Shown here piece after piece: positions 34,043-44,790 of a DNA stretch of 64,000 bases. The position numbers and the translations under genes were made by a program. A model generated the notes under the pieces. That model saw only the letters and a list, made by a program, of their open reading frames with translations, was not told the DNA's origin and did not search any database. The stretch is from Trichostrongylus colubriformis (Eukaryota > Nematoda > Chromadorea > Rhabditida > Trichostrongylidae), in contig OZ022260.1 of assembly GCA_963978905.1 (NCBI GenBank), positions 35,357,326 through 35,421,325 on the forward strand, written 5' to 3'. How positions within the stretch are numbered: the first letter of the stretch is position 1; each line of letters begins with the position of its first letter.

Positions 34043-34260
34043 AAGTCATTCCAACAACTACCCAGATGATGCTGTACGCTTGCAAATGAAGTAGGTGCTC
34101 TCGGAGATTCGTTATTGATCATAAAACAAAAAAAACAGCTGGAAAATACGGAAAGCCGCGCTTGGGTATTCGAAAGCATGTGGGAAAACCCAACAGGGTA
34201 GACACCCTGAAGAAAAACCTACGCAAAAAATCACAGTAAACATGATTTCTGATGTTTCTA

Positions 34261-34942
34261 TTAGGTCCATGCAGAATAAATGGCCAAAACGGACTTTTTT
34301 CAAAACGCCATAACTTCGCTCAGACACAACTTTATTTGTCGAAATACAAACCATTCGAATCTACACAACCTTGCCAACGATCTGGTAAAGAAAATATGCC
34401 ATCATAATTAAATTCAGGATTGCGAAAATTAATGAAGTCAACGATGGCATTCTCAACATGCATCGTTTCGGCGAACTCCTTCTGACCCAGGTGTGCATCG
34501 AGAACCGGAAAAAAGTGGTAATTCGTCAGAGATAGGTCTGAGGAATAAGGGGGGGGTGAGAGAGAGTCTCGATCAGTTTCTGCCGGGTGACTTGCGGACT
34601 GTGGGGTTTTGCGTTGTTTTGCGCACCCAGTAAAAAATGATGCAGTTAGGCATCAAGCCTCTCCCTCACCCCCCTTATTCCCCAGACCTATCCCTGACGG
34701 ATTACCACTTTTTCCGGGTTCCCGATGCAAACCTGCGGCAGAAAAATTATGCACGGTAAAAATGCCATTCTTGACTTTATTGATTCTCGCAATCCAGAAT
34801 TTGATCGTGATGGTATATTTTCCTTACCAGATCGTTGGCAAAATTCTGTAGATTTGAATGGTTTTTATTTCGACAAATAAAGTTGTGTCTGAGCGAAGTT
34901 ATGTCCAATTACGTTTCGGCCATTTATTCTGCACAGACCTAA
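34261..34942. mobile_element. Fold-back mariner remnant 2
   Basis: TTAGGTC(C/T)(A/G)TGCAGAATAA and its complement form the ends, with TA at 34259-34260 and 34943-34944. The arms (34261-34560 and about 34655-34942) each hold a transposase 3' end: HPPYSSDL or SPLIPQTYP-type block, then LPDRWQ and ...FDK-stop. It belongs to a different mariner subfamily from remnant 1. Confidence 0.8.
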
Positions 34943-34944
34943 TA

Positions 34945-35286
34945 TTTCGCTAGCTGCCGATTTTTACCTGAATATGCTGAGCTATGAGCAGAAGTTTGAT
35001 AACAGACGGATATTGAACTAGCGCTTTATGCATTTCTGGCATTCGTGCTGATCCATCACACTATCGAGATCCCTTCACCAGCCATCAGCTTCTCAATGCT
35101 ATACCATAGCTTATCAGCCACCCGTATAATGTTCAACATCCTTAGAACCCTGACTCTAACAAAGGCTGTCCTTCAAATTCTACCAGGCTCGTCTAAGATG
35201 GTGAAAACAATTGCATGAACAGCTGACTTCCATAAGTCACTGCACGGGCGGTTTGCATCTAACTGCTACTACAAGACTACAATGCG
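34945..35286. other. No gene recognised (3' flank of the next gene)
   Basis: Presumably the 3' flank and UTR of the minus-strand exon at 35287. No polyadenylation signal is certain. Confidence 0.3.
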
Positions 35287-35508
35287 TCAATCATCTCCAA
35301 AGCTGTCGATAAACCTCCGTTGCATTATCCTTCCTTTCTTTAACGTCTTTATGGAAAATAGGGTCTTACTCTTCTCATTATCAAATTTTGTGATCATTGG
35401 TCCATAATCCTTCTCACAGGAACCAGTCATATTATCGTAAATAATTTCTCCCGTAGTATTGTAGCCGTAAAGACGGCAACGCGTTCCCTCCACTGGGCAG
35501 TCGTGGTT
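35287..35508 (-). CDS. Terminal exon of a secreted or extracellular protein
   Basis: A strong acceptor (TTCTATTTATTCCAG, 35523-35509) leads into 73 in-frame codons. The exon starts NHDCPVEGTRCRLYGY and ends FIDSFGDD-stop. Two N-glycosylation sequons (NTT, NMT) and three cysteines (CPVEGTRC...GSC) point to an extracellular location. The tail is basic (TLKKGRIMQRR). I do not recognise the family. Upstream exons must lie above 35523 on the minus strand; the MITE at 35613-36068 would then be in its intron. Confidence 0.5.
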   Translation of the reverse strand, partial: NHDCPVEGTRCRLYGYNTTGEIIYDNMTGSCEKDYGPMITKFDNEKSKTLFSIKTLKKGRIMQRRFIDSFGDD

Positions 35509-35612
35509 CTGGAATAAATAGAAGATACAAACTCCAGAACAAAAAGGAACTATACAAACTTTGATTATGAAGAAAGCGTCTGCACTAATCGTAAGTACAC
35601 ATCGACTCTATA

Positions 35613-36068
35613 AAGGCACACCACGCGATAATCAAAGTGATCCTTACCTTCTAAGGGCAGGCAGACCCTTGGATAGTTGTAAAGATTGCACCCTTTTCGC
35701 AGCGCCACGGCTTACCCCCGCCGCGTACGACCTGGTCGACCTGAGCCGAGTTGAGCCCATCGAGCCGAATCACACCCGGCTTAGACGAGAGGGAAACTTG
35801 CGATAAGACAAGGTAAGGCAGCGAATTGAATAGTGAAGGCAGCTTCAACAGAGATGAACAGGTGATATCGTGGCATTTCGCTCGATTTCATCGAGGCAAA
35901 AATTCATATCTAATTTCCAGTACTCGTACGAGGACCGATGGCAGGGAGCTTTATTTTTGGTGTTTGTGAGGGATTTTGATTCATTTTTCTTCACTAGTGG
36001 GTGAACCAGAGCTTCTACATCCTGTAACACGCGCGACAGCTCTCACAATTTTTCGCGAGGTGTGCCTT
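35613..36068. mobile_element. TA-flanked MITE (AAGGCAC family), copy 3
   Basis: Ends AAGGCACACCACGCGATAAT and ...CGCGAGGTGTGCCTT, with TA at 35611-35612 and 36069-36070. Confidence 0.7.
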
Positions 36069-36424
36069 TAATGTTGTGTTTTAATCGAATGTTTAGTACA
36101 TGTTCGGTTTCCTTTGCTTATCAAATGCTACGTTAAGCGGCAACTAACAGAGAAAAAAACCATCCCCAGTAGAATAGAAGAAACCATGTCGCAAAATTAG
36201 TTCGAATGGTCTTGCGCAGTAGATACGATAAAAAGGCGCTCATTCATTATAAGGGTCACACTCGAAAAGGTATATGAAAGAGACCACGAAGGAGATTTCA
36301 AAATTTCATTTTATTACAAATATTTGAAACATCTAGTGTTTGCTTGCCTGATGACTAACAGCATAAAGGATAAAAGGATAAATTTTTTGGCGTTAATCAA
36401 TCCTTTTTTAGGATGCGCCGCACA

Positions 36425-36662
36425 TTCTGGTTCCATTCAGAATCGTGGCGGCTGGTGAATGTGATGTGGCCTATACAATGACTTGCGGTGGCCAGCCGAT
36501 GTACAAGTCAGTGCTTTTATCCTCCCAGACGAGTCTGGTACCAATTTGCCGACCCCGGGGAATGGAAGGCTTGGCCTGGGCGCGCTTATGCGGGATTTGA
36601 TCTCCGCACCATGAGAGTGGTGAGTGCGCCACCTGTCACCACACCACCTCCGACCGTCTAAC
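36425..36662 (-). repeat. tRNA-derived SINE
   Basis: On the minus strand, GTGGCGCACTCACCACTC (A-box region) is followed by GATCAAATCCCGC, a mutated B-box. A conserved tail (TCGGCAAATTGGTACCAGAC) extends to about 36425. The order (tRNA head, then unrelated body) is that of a SINE. From memory it resembles a family common in hookworm genomes. Confidence 0.6.
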
Positions 36663-36699
36663 AGCATATATGTTCAAAAACTTCCAGATCCTTGATATT

Positions 36700-37320
36700 C
36701 ATGCGTGTTAGATGGGGGTACGGAGACATTAACGGTAGATTGTCCAAACTGATAAGCGTTGATTCGTGAATGTCATTGATTTCGTTGCGCTTATCGCCTG
36801 GACTTTAGAGCATTGACACTCACAGATGTCTTGGAGCTTACAAGGACCTTAACGGTGGGTGAGCAAAAGTGATAACAGTTGATAACTGGTGATAAGATGC
36901 TTCGAAACGCAAATGTCACCGAATCCGCCTTGATTTTCGCGTTAATGGCGGGGGATTGACAATTACTGATGCTACGAGGAGTGATACGGAGACATTAACG
37001 GTGGGTAGTTACAAGTGATAACAGCCGATCAAAACTGGTAAGAAGTGTCAAATAGGGAACGCCATTGAATTTGCTGCACTTTTCTCGCCGACTCTGCAGG
37101 GTCGAGACTAACAAGTGTTCTGGAATTTGGTACGGCACATTAACGTGAGGTGATTCAAACTGGTAACAGCTAACAAGGACTGGTAAAGAGCATAGAAGGC
37201 AAGTGCCACTGAGCGGTACTGATAGGGGCTGATAAGGGTCATCAGCAAATGGATGGTGTGAAATCCGGTACACACTCATCACTACATTGCGACCACTACA
37301 GATGAGATGGCCAATGGTCG
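36700..37320 (+). repeat. Diverged array of the ~146-bp Helitron-borne unit
   Basis: Units with GACATTAACGGT...GTGATAACAG.TGATAA...GGTGATAAG recur near 36726, 36850, 36988 and 37136. The spacing is irregular and the divergence high, so this is an old copy of the arrays at 44.3 and 63.2 kb. Confidence 0.65.
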
Positions 37321-37817
37321 TTCACTGGGTGAGCACATCATTTATGTCTTAGCTATGTACCGACCGCGAACTGTCTAGGCATCTAACTAATGGTGTTTGT
37401 CTTTCATACTGCGACTTACATGAATGACAAATATGCGAAGAATTAGTTCAGAAATCATAAGCATAGGCAACTGACGACTGGATATCCTACATTATATGAT
37501 AACTAAGAGCTCATTGAGTGGACAGGTTGCTACCAGTCGATACCATCATCTCCAAAACTACGAAATGCTGAATTATCTATCCCAGGTAATGACCACGACA
37601 GCCCAAGTATTAAGTGATTAGTGGGTTACCAAATCCCGGTCGTGATTAGTTGTAACACGGGATATCGACCGCATAGAGCATCCGGAAACTGGTAGATGTG
37701 ATATGCAAAGGCTTTAGCACCAAATGAAGGTCAAAAGAACAAACTACGTACTCCCATATCGGTAGTAACGTAAGGTTTCGAACGATGAACTGTGTGAAGT
37801 CTCGAACAGTGATAGGT

Positions 37818-39733
37818 ACAATACCGCTCGAATTTTTCAAAAAATCGACTTCTGACGACGGGTTAATCGACGCAAACCGTCGCTCCATAGTAACTTCGTT
37901 TAAAGTGGATAAAATGGATAAAATGAGAAGCCTTAATTCGCCTCGATGCGACGAGCTTGACGACCTATAAAATGTCGATTTGGATGAGGAGGTTACCAGC
38001 TTCTCAATAAAAGATGCGATTCCTTGTTTACCCTCAGGCAAGTCTCCAAATTTCTTAGGCCTACATTCACATGTTTAATGTGGCTCGCCCATGTCCCTCC
38101 TTTAAGTTTCAGGACACTTTTCAGCAAAAGCTTTTCAAGTTATTTTTAGAAGGTCTGACTAATCATCAACGAAGAGAATATGTTCAGAAGATTCGAGAGG
38201 AAAAAACGAAGAAGTAGTTTAATCTCCGTTTCGCACGTGCCTCTTGACGGAGGTTAAACTCAGGAATAACCTTCCTTTGAAAGTTTTCAAGCTTATTTCA
38301 TCAGAACTAATCAAGTAATTGGAGGAGAAAATGGAATTGTCACCATAGAACGATTCTCACACCACTAACCAGCAGTTTTCCTTCTGAACACAGATGTACA
38401 AATGTCCCTCGTGTTTGTTTATTCTCACCCCATTTTCACACTTTCATGTGGAATTAATATCTTTTCCATATTCACGATTTAAGGCGTTGTTTCAACATAG
38501 CTATTATTTTAGGAAGACAAAGAACCTGATTCTTGACGACACTATGTGATTATCATTGCTTGAAGATGTCCCTTTAGCGATGAGAGAGGAAATTAGGTAT
38601 TTCAAAATACACCGTACACTGGTGTTTGAGGCTTTATCATAGAAGAAGCTCTTACCTGTGATTCGGAAGTCAAGATGATTTTTGCAGTACGCAACTAGTG
38701 GTTCGTGAAAGGTGAGTAAATTTTTTTCGATTACTCGGTCGACTCTCACGATTGAGTTTAAAACTATCAGAAATATCGTGAAAAGCTCTTGCTAAAAGTG
38801 TCATGAAACTCATAGAAAATTCATTGAAAAAATGATGTTTGTGCGGGACCTGGGCTAGTAACAATCGAACATGTGAATGTAGGCCCAAAATGTTCGGAGT
38901 CTTGCCTGAGGGTAAAAAAAAAATCTCAAAAGCATTTACAGAGAAGCTCGCGGCCTACAATACCGCTCACGTCGCGTGAATAAAAAAAGCCTCGCGACGG
39001 TTTGTCCGCGAACAAACCGGCCCAACGTCATAACATCGTTCAGGGTAGATAAAATGGAAAGTTTCAGAGAGCATTGGATTCGTCTCGACGCGGCGAGTTC
39101 AGTGTATCAGATTGCTACACTTCTATGCGTTCAGATTAAGATTGTCAAAGGATTTTATCTCCAACTCATCAGGTTCAAAAGAAAATTTCCCTCAAACTTC
39201 TCAGAATGTTTGTCTCAGAATGGTCCAGTATCGAGTTTGAGAAAACCAACAACTTGTAGCACACGCTTGTAGAGCTCAACGAGCTGATTACGAAAATGTA
39301 TGCAAGTCCGACAAAAAACCAATAAACAATTGACTTATAGCGGGAAAACGCGAAAACGCGTTTCCGCGCGATTTTCAGGACTGTTACTCATCAAAATCTA
39401 ACATTTTATACATCACTGAACTCGCCGCGTCGAGACAAATCCAATGCTCTTTGAAACTTTCCATTTTATTTATTCTGAACGATGTTATGACGTTGCGACG
39501 GTTCGTTCGCGGACAAGCCGTCGCGAGGTTTTTTTTTATTCACGCGACGTGAACGGTATTGTACTCATCCGAAGTCGACATTTTATAGCTCGTTGAAATC
39601 GTCGCATCTAGACGAATCTGAAGCCTCCATTTTTTTCATTTCATCCGCTTCAAACGAAGTTTGACGGTGCGACGGTTTGTGCGGATCAGTCAGTCTCCAG
39701 GTGTCGATTTTTCGAAAAATATGAATGGTATAG
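37818..39733. mobile_element. Long-TIR TA-flanked element, outer
   Basis: Left end CAATACCGCTCGAATTTTTC and the complementary right end near 39733, TA outside both. The inverted arms extend from 37818-38170 and back from 39733. The right arm is interrupted by a related element (38958-39561). No transposase is seen. Confidence 0.65.
38958..39561. mobile_element. Nested TA-flanked element of the same family
   Basis: CAATACCGCTCACGTCGCGT and its complement at the ends, TA at 38956-38957 and 39562-39563. Arms are ~150 bp. It sits inside the right arm of the element at 37818-39733, which resumes at 39564. Confidence 0.75.
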
Positions 39734-40012
39734 TAACTGTAAAGATACCAGATAGGCCAGCGCCCAATAGCGCACTTATCACAAAGGGGAATTACGTGAA
39801 ATTGACTTGTTTGATATCGGTTGATCCTTCGTGACTATGGTGGTTCCACTTGGAAGGCATTAGCACATGCAAACATGTTTTGGAGAAAATTAGTGGCGTA
39901 ACCTGGAAGTGGAGCCATAGCACACCAGTTTTTTGTGGTTTTTCCAATGCTATAGGTTTCTCTTTACTCATCTTTGAATTTCATTATTCTGTGATGTTTC
40001 TATTGCGCTGTG

Positions 40013-40359
40013 TTATGATAAGTAGTTGTCAGGCTTCGTGGTAGATAAATCAATTCTTTGCTGTGAAGATATTATAAGCATTTCCTCTTAACAGAGAGCA
40101 TTTCACGAAGCCACTTTTTGTTATTTGAGGGCTGGCGGAAATTCTCATCCTCTTAAAAACCTTTCTCAATGCTACCCCATAGTGCGTGAGCGCCAACGCG
40201 GGATCATCACTCGTTGATATCAACATCACTTACTCGCTCTCCATAAATCGAATAGAACGTCACGTAATAATGATCATAGAATGATGAGAATTCCGAAACA
40301 AGATCGCAACAAGGATAAGGAAATGATTTGTCTTCTTTAACTTCTGCTATACTTGATAT
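40013..40359 (-). CDS. Last two exons of an unknown protein
   Basis: Exon 40359-40234 (126 bp) follows ATATTACAG and ends at a perfect donor (CGA/GTAAGT). It encodes 42 residues including KSFPYPCCDLVSEFSSF and YDHYYVTFYSIYGER. The next exon, 40060-40013, follows TATCTTCACAG and encodes QRIDLSTTKPDNYLS then stop. Both introns are phase 0 and the frame is kept. The intron between them is 173 bp. The peptide is aromatic-rich with a CC pair; no family recognised. The upstream intron contains the TE at 40405-41620. Confidence 0.5.
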
Positions 40360-40404
40360 CTGTAATATGCGGAATAAAGAAGAGAGCGTCCTATAAAATG
40401 CTGA

Positions 40405-41620
40405 CAAGGGAAGGATGGTAAGTCGAAGTGGCCGTTTGAAGTGGGGTTTATACCAATGATAGGGCTCGGGATGCCATTCACCAATCTGCATTCCATATCT
40501 GCTGACCATCTCTGGGAGCAGAGTTACAATTTGCGAGGCACTATGTCATCAGCACAACCGTTGCGACTGCAAGCAACGGCTTCCGTGGCTTATAGGTAGT
40601 GTTCTGGATCTACAAGCAGGGCGTCATGGGTTTGCTCCTCGCCGGTGAGGGTTTTTTTTTTGCATTTTGTATTTCACTGTCAGTAAGTGCTTTTCTTTGT
40701 TTTTTTTTTTTGCATTTTGTATTTCATTGTCAGTAAGTGCTTTTCTTTCACTTCTGGACCTTTCCTTGTACCGATATCCATCGCACCCATCATTTACTCT
40801 GCCAACTACTAACATTACTCACAAGGGAAGGATACCAAGTCAAAGGAATCCCGTACCGCACGAATTAGGGGTTGTTGCGTAAAAAAAGATAATGATATTC
40901 GCGCACAGGGGGTCGAATTACCCCTCTGTGCAAATTTTCAGCCAAACCCAGTTTTTGGTCTAACTTCGGAAAATTAGGGGTGGCCAAGGGGTGAAGTGGT
41001 AGTTTTTGAATTTTCTTCTACGGGGAACCCTACAACCCGAACAAGATAGCCTACACATACCTTTTACACTTGCTCATCGCACTAAATGTACGAAACAAGC
41101 GTCAAATAGGAGCATTTCCTAGGCAAAGGTCAACGACTTCTCCTTTGTTCAATGCGCTGCCACCCAATAGCCCGTGAATTTTTCCGAAATTTGGTCAAAT
41201 CCTCGAACTGGCTAAAAACTTGTCCATTGGGGTAATTTGACTCCCTGAACACGAAAATCGCCCTGGTTTCGCGCAAGAACGTCTGGCTCGCGTGCTATGG
41301 GCTTTCAAGTCCACCATATAATAGTACTGCTTTTTCGAAAAAAAACCTCCATAACTCCGCTAAGAAAATCGCTCTGCAAATTTTGAATACAGATTCGAGA
41401 TCAGCGTCCGAAAGTACGTCGGACCATGTGTATCCCATTCTAATGGCCACTTCGACCTGGGGTTCCTCCCTTGTGAGGTTCTTCTCTTTCAACGCTTGTA
41501 ACTCTGCTCCCAGAGACGGAGAGCAGATATGGAATGCAGATTGGTGAATGGCATCCCGAGCCTTATTATTGGTATAAACCCCATTTCAAACGGCCACTTC
41601 GACTTACCATCCTTCCCTTG
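40405..41620. mobile_element. CAAGGGAAGG-family element with TGA duplication, composite
   Basis: CAAGGGAAGGATGGTAAGTC and its complement at the ends; TGA at 40402-40404 and 41621-41623. A second pair of family ends lies inside (40822, 41473), so one member has inserted in, or recombined with, another. A duplicated CATTTTGTATTTCA(C/T)TGTCAG segment (40663, 40712) is also present. Confidence 0.65.
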
Positions 41621-41658
41621 TGAGTTTAATTGGGACTGTGGACCATGGCACTGGCCTG

Positions 41659-41924
41659 AAAGCGCATTCCACGATAACCAGATAGGACTTCTTGGGCAGT
41701 AGTTTCATGACAACTATCTAGAATGCACCTATTCGCGCCATCGCTACCTGGTTTGAGCTCCCATGTTGGTCAAGGGAGCAAACTGAGTGGCGTCAGAGCG
41801 GGTCCAGCAGGTGTAGCACCGTGATTCGTGGCAGTGCGAAAAAGGTGCAGCCCGGATAGTTACGCAAGGATTTACTCCCCAGGAGGTAGGTAGTAGAAAT
41901 ATCTGGTTACCGTGGAATGTGCCT
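41659..41924. mobile_element. MITE of the AAGGCAC family, copy 4
   Basis: AAGCGCATTCCACGATAACC at the left and GGTTACCGTGGAATGTGCC at the right. Inner AGGTGTAGCACCGTGAT matches copy 2. Confidence 0.6.
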
Positions 41925-41929
41925 CCAGG

Positions 41930-43010
41930 GTAAAGGATCCTACAGTTCTTTCAACTGAAACACTTCCCGCTTACTCCGTAACATATTCCTATAATTTTAC
42001 TCCTTTTTCTCCAAAAATGCTACTGCTTCGGCAAAGTGAAAAATAGGATCGAGAATGCGATTTGGAAAAGTGAGACGGTTGAAGGATCGCACCCGATTCC
42101 AGGTTCCCGAGCAGACGGCGACTTGACATGATCGTTTTTCTGCGAAGAAGTAAACAGTGATCTATCGGCGAAGGTTTTTCGGGATCAAGCAATTGGTCAG
42201 TTCCCCTAGGCAAATTTACAGATGGCGACCATACGCTATCGAAAGTACAACTGGCATCGGAGAGGGTGTGCGTGATTCTTTTTGACAGCCCATGTGAATG
42301 GAGATAATGTGAACAGGGGAAGAATGACGAGATTTTGAGCTAGCGCACAAATATTGGCATGCGGATAGCTTCCGATAAGGCAGCGTAACACTCGTGAATA
42401 ACAGTGATAGAGGTAATGCGTTTATTGAGAAGTCCCTTGAAGAAACCATTCACAGAAACTAAGAATCCAAAAAGCTTATCAACGAGTCCCCGTCGAAAAG
42501 CGCGCTGCCGAGTTGCGGAAACGGCGTAACGGTTAACAGCGGCCGCCTTTGGATGACAGAGCCCACCTCCTGGCCACTCCTAGTGACTCCTGGTGATTCC
42601 TGATCGGCTGCGGTGGGAATCTCCAAGAAGCTGCGGCAGGATTGGAGATATAATAGCGCGCTTTCGTGAACAGGCATGTCGCAGGCCCTTTTGAAAGCAG
42701 CTGATTATCTTTTTCAGAGTTTTTGATTCCTGAGACTACCCATGAAGCTGCGAGCATTTCCTTTCCTTTTTTTCTGTGTTTTTCTATCATGTCACCTTCG
42801 CTCATTTACAATTAATGATGAAATCCTTCTTGAATTTTGCATTGCTTCAACTCTGTTTTTGCGCACTGATTACTTGGCGATTGCTAATGGATCACTCGCC
42901 TGGACTACCCGTCGCTTGACAGAATAGTCTCCTGCGTTGAGAATAAACGGTGGGAATGGTACTTTATTTTCTGAGTTTTGGGCTACTTCCTTTCGTTTTC
43001 TCTTCACCGT
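41930..43010. other. Mostly unannotated; possible signal-peptide exon
   Basis: A plus-strand frame at 42742 begins MKLRAFPFLFFCVFLSC, a textbook secretory leader, and stays open for 61 codons. No splice partner is seen. 42480-42680 resembles the 43100-43270 repeat. Confidence 0.25.
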
Positions 43011-43019
43011 CGCTTGAAG

Positions 43020-43570
43020 ACAGTATTAGGGGTAATGCGGTAATGGAGAAATCCCTACCAGAAGTCACTCACATGGTATTCCTGGGCCTAAGAAGGCTAT
43101 CTGTGGCGAAATCCCGGTGAAAAAGCGCTCCTCCAAGCCGTAGAAACCCTGCAAAACGCCGCCACCATGCAGCGGTTCCGCCTCTTGGACACAGCGGTCC
43201 CGCCTCCCAATGACGTAATTCCCGATTGACTGGGGTGGGAGCGGTCTAGGAGATGCGGCAGGATCGGAGGTTTTGCGTCGCGCTTTCGTAGTTTTAGCTT
43301 GAAACTTACTCGAAAAAATAGATGTTGTCGTATTTCCAAACATTTTCCTGTTTACTTGGCAACATGCCAATGGAAAACTAGATCAGACTACTCCCCTCTT
43401 GACGGACAGGTCGTCCGCGTCGACAATCAACAGTGGAAAGGGGGTCCTATTTCTGGGTTTTGGGCCATTTCCATCCGCTTTTTCTCCACTATCCTGTTAC
43501 TAGGCATCTCGACTTTCATATGCACTATTTCTTTTACTTTTCGTCCGACTTTACCCTAATGCTGCCTTTA
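43020..43570 (+). repeat. Repeat family, uninterrupted copy
   Basis: Reverse complement of 19440-19863 plus 20894-20970; it contains the empty insertion site at 43087-43098. Frames through it are not conserved. Confidence 0.75.
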
Positions 43571-43827
43571 AGTAAAATCCTGACTTTCATATCCACTACT
43601 AATTTCACATTTCGACACAATTTACCTATCATTGCCTTAAAGAGTGTAGAGTGTCTCACGACCTTCAGGTTTACGCTTCGTTGGAACATCAGGTTGCGGT
43701 AATGGAACGTGTAGTAAGGCAGCACTCACAAAGCGATCCTGGGCATTACAGGGTAAAAATCCTACTCTATATAATTCGCTTAGTATGTCTGTCTGTGTGT
43801 GTGTGTGTGTGTCCGTCTGGGGTGGAG

Positions 43828-44037
43828 TGCAAGTGTTCCGACTGGTGAGGTCAGGTCAGGTTGCGCGGCGGATTGGAATCCGGTAAAGACAGGTAAAAAC
43901 ACGCTGCCAAAGCTCCTCCCAACAAAGGCTTAGGCTAATCTGGGAGAGCCCAGACGGCAGGACCCGCCACCATTCGGACAATTCGCGAAGGGCGGTGACC
44001 CAGTTCGGTGCCGACCTCTAGAATCGGAACACTTGCA
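43828..44037. mobile_element. 210-bp MITE inside the Helitron-like element
   Basis: TGCAAGTGTTCCGA and TCGGAACACTTGCA are exact complements. The homologous Helitron-like head at 62943-63030 lacks it. Confidence 0.75.
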
Positions 44038-44159
44038 ACACACCCGTCCGTCTGTCTGTCACGAAATTCATATCTCGCGTCGCAGCAAAGCTGGGACGCT
44101 GAATTTTACAAGTGATATAGGGGGTGCCAAGGGAACCCCAGCGGTGGTGGACCGAAAGT

Positions 44160-44790
44160 GATAGCAGCTGATACGCGCTGATAAGGAGCCTCAAAAGGCG
44201 AATGTCACCGAAGTTGTTTCGCCTTTTGGGTTGATCCTAGAGCGTTGACACTCATAGGTGCTTTGCGAGATTGGACGGGAACATTAATGGTGGGTGATCT
44301 AGCTTGATAACGGTTGATAAGATTCGATAAGGAGCGGAAAAAGGTTAGAATCGTCGAATCCGTTTGGCTTTTTGCATTGGTCCCGGAGCGTTCATACTCA
44401 CAAGTGTTTTGAGTGGTAAGACGGGGACAATAACGGTGGGTGATCCAGCTTGATAACGGTTGATAAGATTCGATAAAAAGCGTAAAAAGGCTAAAGTCCT
44501 CGAATCCGTTCCGCTTTTTGCATTGGTCCCGGAGCGTTCATTTTCACAAGTGTTTTGCGGGGTAAGGCGGGGACAACAACGGTGGGTGATCCAGCCTGAT
44601 AACGGTTGGTAAGATTTGATAAGGAGCATGAGAAGGCGAATGTCGTCGAATTCGTTTCGCCTTTCGCGTTGATCCAAGAGCGCTGACGCTCATGGGTATT
44701 CAGCAGAGTGGGATGGGGACATTCATAAGTGGGTGACCCAAACTGATAATGGTTGATAAGATTCGATTAGGAGCGTAAGAAGGGAAATCT
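44160..44790 (+). repeat. 146-bp tandem array
   Basis: GATAACGGTTGATAAGATTC starts at 44306 and 44452 (146-bp step) and continues with small variations. Each unit has GGAGCGTTCA-(T/A)-(A/T)CTCACAAGTG and GGGGACAxTAACGGTGGGTG. Confidence 0.85.

Noticed and set aside
37646..38041. 131-codon minus-strand frame
   Set aside because: It lies mainly in the inverted arm of the 37818-39733 element, and the other arm does not preserve it.
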